From: Bradyrhizobium sp. SZCCT0231
GTDB taxonomy: Bacteria > Pseudomonadota > Alphaproteobacteria > Rhizobiales > Xanthobacteraceae
Assembly (NCBI RefSeq): GCF_018130245.1
Contig: NZ_JAFCKP010000007.1
Span: 124,001 to 188,000, forward strand
Length of the DNA stretch: 64,000 nt
Direction: 5' to 3'
Positions 1 through 8,270 of the stretch are shown here, piece by piece. The position numbers were made by a program, and so were the translations under genes. Position 1 is the stretch's first letter. Each line of letters begins with the position of its first letter. Under the pieces are notes generated by a model, which had not been told where the DNA came from, did not search any database, and worked only from the letters and a program-made list of their open reading frames with translations.

Positions 1-26
1 CGGTCGTTCGGCCGCTTGATCGGGCC

Positions 27-57
27 GAATCAGGGCTTTCGAATCAGGGCTTTCGAG
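27..57. repeat. 14-bp tandem repeat
   Basis: The unit gaatcagggctttc occurs twice head to tail (27-40 and 41-54). A degenerate third start (gagtcaaggctt) runs into the end of the leftward gene and overlaps its stop codon. This looks like slippage duplication of the gene's 3' end. Confidence 0.6.
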
Positions 58-519
58 TCAAGGCTTGGCGGCGCGGCAGGCCGGGTTGTAGGCCCAGTTG
101 CGATCGAGCCCGACCACGCACCATTCGACGCCATCGCCGTAGCTGGAAAAGCCGCCATCCTCGATGATCGAGAAATGCACCTTGCGCACCTTGCCGTCAG
201 TGAGCATGGCATCGCCGGTGCAATAGCGGCGCGGGATGTTGTCGGACTGCCAGGGCCGGAAAGCGACCTCGCGAACGGCCGAGAAGCCCGTGATCTTCAA
301 CGAGGAATTCCAGAACGAGCTCTCCTTCTCCCAGAACTGGGTGGCGATCGTCGGCAGCGCCCTGTCGCAATCGGCGACAGCGCCGTCATAGCGCGGCCCG
401 CTCAGCCAGAAGTTCAGCTCCAGCGGATTGGCGGCTTTGGCCTCCCCGAGCGACAGTGCCCCGAACATGAGGCCGAGCACGGCGACAAAGCGAAGCGGTT
501 TCGGGGAGGGGGCGCGCAT
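58..519 (-). CDS. exported hypothetical protein
   Basis: I do not recognise a named family. The 153-residue product starts with a basic stretch and a hydrophobic run ending in GEAKA-A, a typical Sec signal peptide with cleavage near residue 29, so a periplasmic location is inferred. The mature part has several cysteines (in the CDRALP, RRYCTGDAM, EWCVVG and NPACRAA contexts) that could form disulfides. The ATG at 519 is preferred over an in-frame TTG at 525. The next gene is divergent and also encodes an exported protein. Function unknown. Confidence 0.6.
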   Translation of the reverse strand: MRAPSPKPLRFVAVLGLMFGALSLGEAKAANPLELNFWLSGPRYDGAVADCDRALPTIATQFWEKESSFWNSSLKITGFSAVREVAFRPWQSDNIPRRYCTGDAMLTDGKVRKVHFSIIEDGGFSSYGDGVEWCVVGLDRNWAYNPACRAAKP

Positions 520-702
520 GATCAATCCGGACAGCTAAGGTCTTGCGAAGGTCGGACGGTGCCGCGAAGGCCGGGGCAGGTCAAGTGCAGCGCGGCAACA
601 CTTCGCCAGGACTTGACCAGAACGTCGCAGCCGGCAGGCCTCGGTTCTTTTCACTTCCGTCCCGGCGCCGTAAACTGGCGCCAACCAATTGGAGTGACGG
701 GA

Positions 703-1002
703 ATGCGAATCATTGCGGCCGCGGGCCTTCTTGCCGGCCTGGTTGTCTCGGGTCTGATGGCGAGCCAGCCGGCGCGCGCCGACTATGTGCCGCCATTCAA
801 AGGCAACGACACCGGTGGCATCATCGCCTATTCGATGGCGACCCAGGTCGATGCGCGGCAGGCCGCGGTCGATCATTGCGCGCGCTACGGCAAGGTCGTG
901 AAATTCCTGGGCGTGCAGGCCTATGAGGGCGGATACATCTCGTTCTCCTGCCGCTGGGTGCCCTATGGCGCCGCCGATCGGCCGATCCGCACGCTGTACT
1001 GA
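703..1002 (+). CDS. small exported hypothetical protein
   Basis: A 99-residue product with an N-terminal signal peptide (MRIIAAAGLLAGLVVSG, cut after the ARA near residue 26). The mature domain of about 70 residues contains two cysteines (DHCARYG and SFSCRW) that may pair. The ATG at 703 has a weak purine-rich site (ggagtgacgg) upstream. An in-frame upstream extension reads through low-complexity DNA antisense to the previous gene and is rejected. It stands 42 bases before the DUF3617 gene on the same strand, so the two may be co-transcribed. No function can be assigned. Confidence 0.6.
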   Translation: MRIIAAAGLLAGLVVSGLMASQPARADYVPPFKGNDTGGIIAYSMATQVDARQAAVDHCARYGKVVKFLGVQAYEGGYISFSCRWVPYGAADRPIRTLY

Positions 1003-1044
1003 GGCGTTGTCGTAACGCCGCAACTCTCAGCCGGGAGCCTTCTC

Positions 1045-1575
1045 ATGACGCGCAAACTCGCTTTGCTCGGCTCGACGCTTTGCCTCGCGTTGTCGGCAGG
1101 CAGCGCCGGCGCCGACGAGCTGCCGGTGCGCAAGGCCGGGCTCTGGGAAATGAAGCTGGTCACATCGGGCTCGCCCGTGCCCGAGATGACCATGCAGCAC
1201 TGCACCGACGAGACCGTCGACAAGGAGATGAGCAACAACGTCTCCCCGATGGCCAAGCAGATCTGCGCCAAGCAGGAGATCAAGAAGACCGCGACCGGCT
1301 ATGTCAGCGATTCCGAGTGCAGCGTCGCCGGCGTCAGCACGACCTCGCATGCCGAGATCACTGGCGATTTCAATTCGGCCTACACGATGAAGACGACCTC
1401 GCATGCGCAAGGCGGCGTCGCCGGCGCGGCGGGGCGCGATAACACCACGACGCTGCAAGCCAAGTGGCTCGGAGCCTGCAAGCCAGACCAGAAGCCCGGC
1501 GACATCGTCATGCCCGGCGGCTTCAAGATGAACATGCGCGACATGGACAAGCTGAAGGCGCTGCTGCCGAAGTAG
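1045..1575 (+). CDS. DUF3617-type exported protein
   Basis: A 176-residue protein with a signal peptide (cleavage near GSAGA-DE, residue 24). It then has the pattern of the DUF3617 family: an early PVRKAGLWEMKL segment, a conserved-looking QHCTDE and a CAKQE cysteine in the middle, and a closing glycine-rich part ending KALLPK. DUF3617 proteins are small proteobacterial periplasmic proteins of unknown function, and the assignment rests on this motif order. It follows the small exported gene by 42 bases. Confidence 0.7.
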   Translation: MTRKLALLGSTLCLALSAGSAGADELPVRKAGLWEMKLVTSGSPVPEMTMQHCTDETVDKEMSNNVSPMAKQICAKQEIKKTATGYVSDSECSVAGVSTTSHAEITGDFNSAYTMKTTSHAQGGVAGAAGRDNTTTLQAKWLGACKPDQKPGDIVMPGGFKMNMRDMDKLKALLPK

Positions 1576-1595
1576 GGTGAGTTGGTCGTGAGACC

Positions 1596-1682
1596 GTAGC
1601 CCGGATGGAGCGAAGCGAAATCCGGGGTTCGCGCGTCACGAGAGGCCGGTCCCGGATTACGCTACGCTCCATCCGGGCTACG
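1596..1682. repeat. extragenic inverted repeat (gtagcccggatgg type)
   Basis: The left arm starts gtagcccggatggagcgaa and the right arm ends ctccatccgggctacg, so the two ends are complementary over about 16 bases with further partial pairing inside. It lies between two convergent genes (DUF3617 rightward, sensor kinase leftward), where it could also act as a bidirectional transcription stop. No open frame inside. Confidence 0.75.
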
Positions 1683-1689
1683 CCATCGC

Positions 1690-3078
1690 CTACACCGGTA
1701 TCCGCACGCTCGCCCGCAATCCACCCATCGGGCTGTCACCCAGCGTGATGTCGCCGCCGTGCGAGCGGGCGATGTCGCGGGCGATGGCGAGGCCAAGGCC
1801 GGTGCCGCCTTCGTCCTGGTTGCGGGCGTTGTCCAGCCGCAGGAACGGCTTGAACACTTCTTCGCGCAAGTGAGCGGGAATGCCCGGACCGTCGTCGTCG
1901 ATCGTGACGGTGAGATAACGGTGATCGCGCTGGCCGGTGATGGCGATGGCCTTGCCGTAGCGCGCCGCGTTGGTGACGAGGTTGGCGAGGCAGCGCTTGA
2001 ACGAGGCCGGCTTCACGGTGACCACGGGCAGGCCGTGGAACGCCACGGTCGCGGTATGACCATGGCGCTCGGCGTCGCTGCGCAGCTCCTCGAGCGCCTG
2101 CGCCATGTCGGTCGGCTGCGACTGCTCGCCGGAATCGCCGCGGGCAAACGCGAGATAATCCTCCAGCATCATCGACATCTCGTCGACGTCCTTGCGCATG
2201 CCCTCGAGCTCGGGGCTGTCGCCGATCAGCGCCAGCTCGAGCTTGAAGCGGGTCAGGATGGTGCGGAGATCATGACTGACGCCGGCGAGCATCGCGGTGC
2301 GCTGCTCCATCGTGCGCTCGATGCGCGACTTCATCTCGAGGAAGGCGACCGCCGCGCGCCGCACCTCGCGCGCGCCCCTGGGGCGGAAGTTCGGCGCCTC
2401 GCGGCCCTTGCCGAAGCTTTCGGCGGCATCGGCAAGGCGCAGGATCGGCTTGATCTGGTTGCGCAGGAATAGCACCGCGACGATCAACAGGATCGAGGAC
2501 GTGCCGACCATCCAGAACAGGAAAATCTCCGAGTTCGAGGCATAGGCGGCGCTGCGCTGCGCGAACACGCGCATCACGGCATCATCGAGCTGGATGCGGA
2601 TCTCGACGAGGTTGGAGCGGCCGACGGTGTCGATCCAGAACGAGCGTCCGATCTGGCGCCCGAGCTGCACCGACAGCGTCTGGTCGAGCAGCGAGAAGAA
2701 CGGTTTTGGCCCCGGCGGCGGCATGTCGCCGGCGGGCAGGAAATCGACGACGAGGCCGAGGCGCTGCTGCGCGATGCGGCGGATCTGGTCGCGGTCCTTG
2801 TCTTGCGGATAACCCTTGTAGACGTCGATCAACGCGGCGATGTCCTGCACCACCGCGGCCGACAGGCGGCGCGTCACCGTGTTCCAGTGCCGCTCCATGA
2901 ACACGAAAGCGACGACCGATTGCAGGATCACCATCGGCACGATCATGATGAGGAGCGCGCGGGCGTAGAGGCCGGTCGGCATCCAGCCCTTGAACGCGTT
3001 GCCCATCCAGCCATTGACGGCGGAGACGCGGCCGGCGGCGCTCTTCAGAAGCGTCAGGCCGGTATCGATCGTGCTCAT
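1690..3078 (-). CDS. membrane sensor histidine kinase (EnvZ-like)
   Basis: A 462-residue kinase that would autophosphorylate and pass the phosphate to the response regulator encoded just upstream. Layout: transmembrane helix 1 at about 40-62, a periplasmic domain at 63-183, helix 2 at about 184-206, a HAMP linker at 207-260, then the H-box AGVSHDLRT with phospho-acceptor His269. The ATPase domain shows the N-box (LVNLVT-like LANLVTNAARYG), DDDGPGIP and GGTGLGLAI motifs. It is transcribed leftward 20 bases after the response regulator, giving the order MarR, OmpR-type regulator, kinase. The cluster resembles the petP-petR locus of Rhodobacter, where the regulators were linked to cytochrome bc1 expression; the target here is not visible. 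Confidence 0.9.
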   Translation of the reverse strand: MSTIDTGLTLLKSAAGRVSAVNGWMGNAFKGWMPTGLYARALLIMIVPMVILQSVVAFVFMERHWNTVTRRLSAAVVQDIAALIDVYKGYPQDKDRDQIRRIAQQRLGLVVDFLPAGDMPPPGPKPFFSLLDQTLSVQLGRQIGRSFWIDTVGRSNLVEIRIQLDDAVMRVFAQRSAAYASNSEIFLFWMVGTSSILLIVAVLFLRNQIKPILRLADAAESFGKGREAPNFRPRGAREVRRAAVAFLEMKSRIERTMEQRTAMLAGVSHDLRTILTRFKLELALIGDSPELEGMRKDVDEMSMMLEDYLAFARGDSGEQSQPTDMAQALEELRSDAERHGHTATVAFHGLPVVTVKPASFKRCLANLVTNAARYGKAIAITGQRDHRYLTVTIDDDGPGIPAHLREEVFKPFLRLDNARNQDEGGTGLGLAIARDIARSHGGDITLGDSPMGGLRASVRIPV

Positions 3079-3098
3079 CTAGCGCGCTTCACTACGGT

Positions 3099-3830
3099 TC
3101 AAGGCGAGGCCACCAGGCGGTAGCCGATGCCGCGCACCGCCTGGAGGAACAGCGGATTGGCGGGATCAGTCTCGATCTTGCGCCGGAGGCGGTTGATCTG
3201 CACGTCGACGGCGCGCTCGTTGACGCTGCCATTGCCGGTCAGCGCACTGCGCGGCACGGTCTCGCCCGGTGTCTCCGACAGGATCCGCAGCATCTCGCGC
3301 TCGCGATCGGTGAGGTGGATCACCTCCTCGCCCTGGCGCAATTCGCCGCGATCGAGATGGTAGACGTAGGGACCGAACGCGATCTTCTCGACGGTCGTGG
3401 CCTGCTGCGGCGGCGCGGCGCGCTTGAGGATGTTGTTGATGCGCAACGCAAGCTCACGCGGCTCGAACGGTTTTGCGACGTAATCGTCGGCGCCGATCTG
3501 GAGGCCCTCGATGCGGGCCTCCGCCTCGTGCCGCGCCGTCAACATCACGATCGGCACCGAGGATGAGGTGCGGATGAAGCGGGCAAGGTCGAAGCCGGTC
3601 TCGCCGGGCATCATCACGTCGAGGATCAGGAGATCGAAATGCAGGCCCAGTAGTTTCGAGCGTGCATCGCTGGCGCTCGCCGCGGTGGTGACGCGGTAGC
3701 CTTCACTGGCGAGAAAGCGCGAGAGCAGATCGCGGATGCGGCGGTCGTCGTCGACCAGCAGCAGATGCGGGGCATCGTCGGCCGGTTGCACCGGCGGGCG
3801 GGCGAGCGTGGCTGCGAGCGGCACGGTCAC
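3099..3830 (-). CDS. OmpR-family response regulator (PetR-like)
   Basis: A 243-residue DNA-binding response regulator. The receiver domain (about 22-137) has the acidic pair in LLLVDDDRR, the phospho-acceptor Asp71 in LLILDVMMPGETGFD and the switch lysine in DDYVAKPFEPRE. The C-terminal winged helix (about 150-240) carries ERAVDVQINRLRRKIE, the recognition region of the OmpR class. Its start overlaps the stop of the MarR gene by 4 bases and its stop lies 20 bases before the kinase, so the three are almost certainly one transcript. A PetR assignment is by gene order plus class and is less certain than the fold. Confidence 0.9.
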   Translation of the reverse strand: MTVPLAATLARPPVQPADDAPHLLLVDDDRRIRDLLSRFLASEGYRVTTAASASDARSKLLGLHFDLLILDVMMPGETGFDLARFIRTSSSVPIVMLTARHEAEARIEGLQIGADDYVAKPFEPRELALRINNILKRAAPPQQATTVEKIAFGPYVYHLDRGELRQGEEVIHLTDREREMLRILSETPGETVPRSALTGNGSVNERAVDVQINRLRRKIETDPANPLFLQAVRGIGYRLVASP

Positions 3831-4369
3831 TCCTTGGCGTCGTGGTTGACGGAAGCGAAGATGGTCTCGAGCACCTTGTCCGGATCGTCGCGGTCGATCA
3901 TCGCGCGCAGGAAGCGCTTCACGGTCTCGGCGTCCTGCGGAGCCATCTCCGCGAGCGCCTTGGTGATCCGTGTGGTCTGGAGCCCGGCGAGCTTCTGCAC
4001 CAGTGCCTCGCCCTTCGGTGTGGCGTAGAGCAGGCGCTGGCGGCGATCATTGTCGCCGGTCTTCTGCACGATATAGCCCTCGTCCAGGAGCTGCTTGAGC
4101 ACCCGGCCGAGCGACTGTTTTGTGATGCGCAGGACGTCGAGCAGGTCGGCGACCTTCAGCCCGGGATAGCGGTAGACGAAGTGCATGACGCGGTGATGGG
4201 CGCGGCCGAAGCCGAACGCCTCCAGCTCCTGGTCGGGATCGCCGACGAAGTCGCGATAGGCGAAGAACAGCAGCTCGATGATATCCCAGCGCAAATTGCC
4301 TCCGTCCGACGCGGCGGGCCGAGCTTCGGCGACGTCAGGAGGAGAGGCTGCGAAATTTATGTCAGGCAT
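3827..4369 (-). CDS. MarR-family regulator (PetP-like)
   Basis: A winged-helix regulator of about 180 residues. The core has the MarR layout: a first helix with FFAYRDFVGDPD, the helix-turn-helix VADLLDVLRITKQSLGRVLK, and the wing DNDRRQRLLYATPKG. The ATG at 4369 gives MPDINFAA as N-terminus; an in-frame GTG at 4414 would add 15 residues and cannot be excluded. It leads the MarR-response regulator-kinase operon and is divergent from ilvE. PetP of Rhodobacter is a MarR protein in the same position next to petR. Autoregulation from the shared intergenic region is plausible but not shown. Confidence 0.85.
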   Translation of the reverse strand: MPDINFAASPPDVAEARPAASDGGNLRWDIIELLFFAYRDFVGDPDQELEAFGFGRAHHRVMHFVYRYPGLKVADLLDVLRITKQSLGRVLKQLLDEGYIVQKTGDNDRRQRLLYATPKGEALVQKLAGLQTTRITKALAEMAPQDAETVKRFLRAMIDRDDPDKVLETIFASVNHDAKE

Positions 4370-4707
4370 ATTGACGTATCTTGGGTTCAATGTTACAAAA
4401 CGGTCAACCCGCACGAAATTTTAGATCGTTTCGCGCCGGGTGGCATCGTAGCAGGGCGGCCGGAGAGAGCCGGACAGGCGGCGACGGCCGAAGCAGATCT
4501 ACCGTGCGATTGTCGAGCGGCATTTCGGCAAAACATACTGGACTTCCGTCTTCCGCAAAAGCATGTCCTCGGAGACATGCTGGCCACGGAAACCGGCCGT
4601 AACAAGGCTGGCGGCGGTCCGGCCAAAAACCCAATCAAGCCAGCCGGGCCCGAACGGGCCGGCGGGCGCGAGAAACAGCGCCGCCACCGGCAGCGGGAGG
4701 CAAGGAC
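4370..4707. promoter_or_regulatory. divergent regulatory region marR / ilvE with a palindrome
   Basis: This 338-base non-coding gap separates two divergent starts. Near the marR side is an AT-richer stretch (4370-4440) with gggtt and aaccc arms facing each other across about 18 bases, a possible operator. At 4561-4580 lies gcatgtcctcggagacatgc, with perfect 7-base arms and a 6-base centre, about 130 bases before ilvE. It could be an operator or a leader hairpin. No peptide-coding leader rich in Leu, Ile or Val was found. Confidence 0.4.
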
Positions 4708-5790
4708 ATGAGCATGAAATTCGACATCCAACCCGCATCCAATCCGACGTCCGAAAAGGATCGTATCGCCAAGCTGGTGGACCCCGGCTTCGGGCGGGTC
4801 TTCACCGACCACATGGCGGTGGTCCGCTACAGCCAGGCCAAGGGCGGCTGGTACGAGGCGAAGATCGAGGCGCGCGCCAACTTCCAGCTCGATCCGGCCG
4901 GCGCGGTCCTGCACTACGCCCAGGAAATCTTCGAGGGCCTGAAGGCCTACAAGCGCGACGATGGCGGCGTGAACCTGTTCCGTCCCGATGCCAATGCGCG
5001 GCGCTTCAGGGACTCGGCGGATCGCATGGCAATGGCCCAGCTGCCCGAGGACGTCTTCATCGAGGCGGTCGAGCAGGTCGTGCGCATCGACCGCGCCTGG
5101 ATGCCGGGCGGCGAGGGCAGCCTCTATTTGCGGCCCTTCATGATCGCGAGCGAGACCTTCCTCGGCGTCAAGCCGTCGTCCGAATACATTTTTGCGGTGA
5201 TCGCCTCGCCTGTCGGCTCCTACTTCAAGGGCGGGCCTGCGCCGGTGTCGATCTGGGTGTCCGAGAACTATACCCGCGCCGCGATCGGCGGCACCGGCGC
5301 CGTCAAGTGCGGCGGCAATTATGCCGCGAGCCTGCGCGCCCAGGCCGAAGCGATCCAGCACGGCTGCGATCAGGTCGTCTTCCTCGATGCGGTCGAGCGC
5401 CGCTACATCGAGGAGCTCGGCGGCATGAACGTGTTCTTCGTGTTCGACGACGGCTCGCTCTCGACGCCGCCGCTCGGCACCATCCTGCCCGGCATCACCC
5501 GCGACTCCATCATCACGCTCGCCCGCGATGCCGGCAAGACCGTGCGCGAGGAGCCGTATTCGCTCGAGCAGTGGCGCAAGGATGCGGCCTCGGGCAGGCT
5601 GAAGGAAGCGTTTGCTTGCGGCACCGCCGCCGTGATCTCGCCGATCGGCAAGGTGCGCTCGGTGAGCGGCGATTTCGAGATCTCGGGCGGCGCCGCCGGC
5701 CCCGTCGCCATGGGCCTGCGCAAGCAGCTCGTCGACATCCAGTACGGCCGCACCAACGATCCGCACAACTGGATCCGCAAGGTGTTTTGA
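4708..5790 (+). CDS. ilvE: branched-chain amino acid aminotransferase
   Basis: A PLP enzyme that interconverts leucine, isoleucine and valine with their 2-keto acids using glutamate/2-oxoglutarate (EC 2.6.1.42). The 360-residue length fits the larger class IV type. Visible motifs: FEGLKAYKR and LFRPDANARR near 85-100, SLYLRPFMIASE near 140-150, the PLP-binding Lys200 in GTGAVKCGGNYAAS, and the PLP phosphate-site region FACGTAAVISPIGKV near 308. The ATG at 4708 follows a ggaggcaagg ribosome site. It is divergent from the MarR-led regulatory operon and is followed 81 bases later by hisS. Confidence 0.95.
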   Translation: MSMKFDIQPASNPTSEKDRIAKLVDPGFGRVFTDHMAVVRYSQAKGGWYEAKIEARANFQLDPAGAVLHYAQEIFEGLKAYKRDDGGVNLFRPDANARRFRDSADRMAMAQLPEDVFIEAVEQVVRIDRAWMPGGEGSLYLRPFMIASETFLGVKPSSEYIFAVIASPVGSYFKGGPAPVSIWVSENYTRAAIGGTGAVKCGGNYAASLRAQAEAIQHGCDQVVFLDAVERRYIEELGGMNVFFVFDDGSLSTPPLGTILPGITRDSIITLARDAGKTVREEPYSLEQWRKDAASGRLKEAFACGTAAVISPIGKVRSVSGDFEISGGAAGPVAMGLRKQLVDIQYGRTNDPHNWIRKVF

Positions 5791-5798
5791 TTGTCTCC

Positions 5799-5820
5799 CT
5801 CTCCCCGCAAGCGGGGCGAG
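5799..5820. repeat. short palindrome (ctccccgc type)
   Basis: A compact hairpin built from ctccccgc and gcggggcgag with an aa loop, in the gap between ilvE and hisS. The same short unit recurs at 30235-30256, and truncated relatives lie near 31319 and 50508. Confidence 0.55.
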
Positions 5821-5871
5821 GCGAAGAACACCCCGGTTGCCGCCCCGCGCCGCGGCTGGTAAACGCCGCGC

Positions 5872-7365
5872 ATGGCCGAGAAACCCAAAAAACCCCAGAA
5901 ACTGAAGGCGCGCCTGCCGCGCGGGCTCGAGGACCGCGATCCCGCCGCGATCCGGGCGACGCGCGAGATGGTCGAGAAGATCCGCGCCGTCTACGAGCTC
6001 TACGGCTTCGAGCCGGTGGAGACGCCGGCGATGGAATACACCGACGCGCTCGGAAAATTCCTGCCCGACCAGGATCGCCCGAACGAGGGCGTGTTCTCGT
6101 TCCAGGACGACGACGAGCAGTGGATCAGCCTGCGCTACGATCTGACCGCGCCGCTCGCCCGCTACGTCGCCGAAAACTTCGACACGCTGCCCAAGCCCTA
6201 TCGCAGCTACCGCGCCGGCTACGTGTTCCGCAACGAAAAGCCCGGCCCCGGCCGCTTCCGCCAGTTCATGCAGTTCGATGCCGATACGGTCGGCTCGGCG
6301 ACGCCGGCGGCGGATGCCGAGATCTGCATGATGGCCGCGGATACGATGGAGGCGCTCGGGATTGCGCGCGGCCAGTATGTGGTGAAGGTAAATAACCGAA
6401 AAGTTCTCGACGGTGTGCTGGAGTCGATTGGCCTGCGCGACGATTTCAGTCGCAAGCTGGTTGTCCTCCGAGCGATCGACAAGTTCGATCGGCTGGGTGC
6501 GGATGGAGTTCGCGCTCTGCTGGGAGACGGTCGCAAGGACGAGAGCGGCGACTTCACCAAGGGGGCAGGTCTGTCCTCCGAGGCTGCTGAGCGAGTGCTT
6601 AACTCCACGTGCCCGCAAGAGGGAACGAACGCTGAGGTTATCGCCAAGCTGAAGAGGCTATCAGACACTGCTATCGGTAATGAGGGAATTGCTGAACTCG
6701 AGGCAATTGCGGATCTCGTGACAGCCGGTGGCTACGAAGGCCGGGTGCGCATCGACCCAACTGTCGTCCGCGGCCTCGAATACTACACCGGCCCCGTCTA
6801 CGAGGTCGAACTGCTGCTCGACACCAAGGACGAGAAGGGCCGCCCGGTGCGCTTCGGCTCGGTCGGTGGCGGCGGGCGTTACGACGGCCTGGTCTCGCGC
6901 TTCCGCGGCGAGCCGGTGCCGGCGACCGGTTTCTCGATCGGCGTGTCGCGCTTGCAAGCCGCGCTGACGCTGCTCGGCAAGCTGGATACGCGCCCCGAAT
7001 TCGGCCCCGTCGTCGTCACCGTGTTCGACCGCGACCGCGTCGCCGACTACCAGAAGATGGTCGCGAGCTTGCGCAGCGCCGGCATCCGCGCCGAACTCTA
7101 TCTCGGCAATCCCAAGAACATGGGCAACCAGCTCAAATATGCCGACCGCCGCAACTCACCCTGCGTCATCATCCAGGGCTCGGACGAAAAGGCGCGCGGC
7201 GAAGTGCAGGTCAAGGATCTGATCGAGGGCGCCAAGGCGGCGGCCGCGATCGCCTCCAACCAGGAATGGCGCGAGAGCCGGCCGGCGCAGTTCTCGTGCA
7301 GCGAGGCCGATCTCATCGCCAAGGTGCGTGAAGTTCTCGCGCGCCATGACGTGAGCTGGGGCTAG
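5872..7365 (+). CDS. hisS: histidyl-tRNA synthetase
   Basis: A class II synthetase charging tRNA-His (EC 6.1.1.21), 497 residues, the long alphaproteobacterial form. Motif 2 is in the [20 protein letters not shown] region (about 118-138). The histidine-binding signatures are [13 protein letters not shown] and GGGRYDGLV, and a C-terminal anticodon-binding domain follows from about residue 375. The segment encoding about residues 173-297 (6388-6762) stands out. By hand count about 38% of its codons end in A or T, against roughly 10% in the flanks, and it uses codons such as cga, agg, cta and gtt that are rare around it. The frame is intact, so this is a likely functional mosaic allele. Confidence 0.95.
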   Translation: MAEKPKKPQKLKARLPRGLEDRDPAAIRATREMVEKIRAVYELYGFEPVETPAMEYTDALGKFLPDQDRPNEGVFSFQDDDEQWISLRYDLTAPLARYVAENFDTLPKPYRSYRAGYVFRNEKPGPGRFRQFMQFDADTVGSATPAADAEICMMAADTMEALGIARGQYVVKVNNRKVLDGVLESIGLRDDFSRKLVVLRAIDKFDRLGADGVRALLGDGRKDESGDFTKGAGLSSEAAERVLNSTCPQEGTNAEVIAKLKRLSDTAIGNEGIAELEAIADLVTAGGYEGRVRIDPTVVRGLEYYTGPVYEVELLLDTKDEKGRPVRFGSVGGGGRYDGLVSRFRGEPVPATGFSIGVSRLQAALTLLGKLDTRPEFGPVVVTVFDRDRVADYQKMVASLRSAGIRAELYLGNPKNMGNQLKYADRRNSPCVIIQGSDEKARGEVQVKDLIEGAKAAAAIASNQEWRESRPAQFSCSEADLIAKVREVLARHDVSWG

Positions 7366-7380
7366 CTATTCGCAGGCCGC

Positions 7381-7415
7381 GTCATGCCCGGGCTTGTCCC
7401 GGGCATCCACGTCTT
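7381..7415. repeat. extragenic half palindrome (gcccgggcttgtcccgggc)
   Basis: A hairpin with arms gcccggg and cccgggc, followed by atccacgtctt. A full two-armed version of the same family lies at 39095-39216. It fills the gap between hisS and the tautomerase gene and could serve as a transcript end for hisS. Confidence 0.55.
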
Positions 7416-7465
7416 GTTTGATGGCGACCGTCAATGGCCGGTGTTCGGCCGCAAGGGAGAGAAGA

Positions 7466-7669
7466 ATGCCTGAGATCACCATCAGCATGGCCGAAGGCCG
7501 TACCGACGAGCAGAAGGCCGGCATGATGCGCGACATCACCCAGGCGCTGGTGAAGAATCTCGGCGTCGACGCCGATGCCGTCGTCATCCAGATCAACGAA
7601 GCCCCGCTCCGCCACAAGATGAAGGGCGGCAAGACGTTCGTGGAGCGCGCGGCGGCCGCGAAGAAATAG
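7466..7669 (+). CDS. 4-oxalocrotonate tautomerase-family protein
   Basis: A 67-residue protein of the tautomerase superfamily, whose members use an N-terminal proline as general base after removal of the initiator Met. Here the start is M-P-E-I-T-I-S-M, with Pro at position 2 as required. The following amphipathic helix (EQKAGMMRDITQALVKNL) and the VVIQINEAP strand fit the family. Length matches the short 60-75 residue class. The ATG at 7466 has gggagagaag just upstream. The substrate is unknown; members range from aromatic catabolism to orphan enzymes. Confidence 0.85.
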   Translation: MPEITISMAEGRTDEQKAGMMRDITQALVKNLGVDADAVVIQINEAPLRHKMKGGKTFVERAAAAKK

Positions 7670-7695
7670 CTTCGGCTGGCGCGGCATTTTCCGCT

Positions 7696-7850
7696 GTCGT
7701 CCCGGACAAGCGTCAGCGCAGATCCGGGACCCATAACCCCAGGGAGTGGTTATCTGGCGAAGCGGTAACTCCGAGTCCCCGCAATCACGACGTCCTGTGG
7801 TTATGGGTCCCGGATCGGCGCGCGCTCGAGGCGCGCTTGTCCGGGACGAC
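7696..7850. repeat. extragenic long inverted repeat (cccggacaagcg type)
   Basis: The outer arms are gtcgtcccggacaagcg and cgcttgtccgggacgac. Inner arms pair gggacccataaccccag with its partner near 7795-7815. The whole forms one large imperfect hairpin between the tautomerase and thioesterase genes. Relatives are at 9216-9359 and, more distantly, 21375-21425 and 50619-50752. Confidence 0.8.
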
Positions 7851-7865
7851 ACCGTGTGAGGGTCC

Positions 7866-8270
7866 ATGGACGCACGCGACTTCATCAAGGTCGGCATGAG
7901 TGCCGAGCGCACGCTGGTGGTGCCGGTGGAGCGCACGGTCGGGCATTTCGTGCCCGGCATGCCTTTTGTCTATGCGACGCCGATGATGATCCTGGAAATG
8001 GAGATGACATCGGGCGATGCGATCCGCGCCGCGCTTCAGCCGGGCTGGGTCACGGTCGGCACCGAGGTCGACATCCGCCATCTTGCCGCCGCGCGCGTCG
8101 GCGCAACCGTGCGCACCACCGCAAGGGTGGTCGCAGTCGAACGCCGCGTCATCCGCTTCGAGGTCGAGGCATTCGAGGGCACGCGCAAGCTCGGCGAAGG
8201 CCGCCACGCGCGCGGGCTCGTCAATGTCGAGATGTTCAACAAGCGGCTGGGCGCAGGCACGACGCCGTAG
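7866..8270 (+). CDS. FlK-like hot-dog thioesterase
   Basis: A 134-residue single hot-dog domain protein resembling the fluoroacetyl-CoA thioesterase (FlK) family, which hydrolyses small acyl-CoA thioesters. Supporting features: a compact GHFVPGMPFVYATPMMILEME segment, the conserved-looking TVGTEVDIRHLAAARVG stretch with a His, and the closing GEGRHARGLVN motif typical of the family. The true substrate cannot be read from sequence. The stop codon tag at 8268-8270 lies inside the left end of an extragenic palindrome, so the last residues (GAGTTP) may be a consequence of repeat insertion. Confidence 0.8.
   Translation: MDARDFIKVGMSAERTLVVPVERTVGHFVPGMPFVYATPMMILEMEMTSGDAIRAALQPGWVTVGTEVDIRHLAAARVGATVRTTARVVAVERRVIRFEVEAFEGTRKLGEGRHARGLVNVEMFNKRLGAGTTP

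Noticed and set aside
4393-6618. Very long open frame (741 codons) on the minus strand across ilvE and hisS
   Set aside because: It is antisense to two certain genes, has shadow composition (long Arg/Ala/Gly/His runs) and no motif or ribosome site. High G+C makes such frames common.
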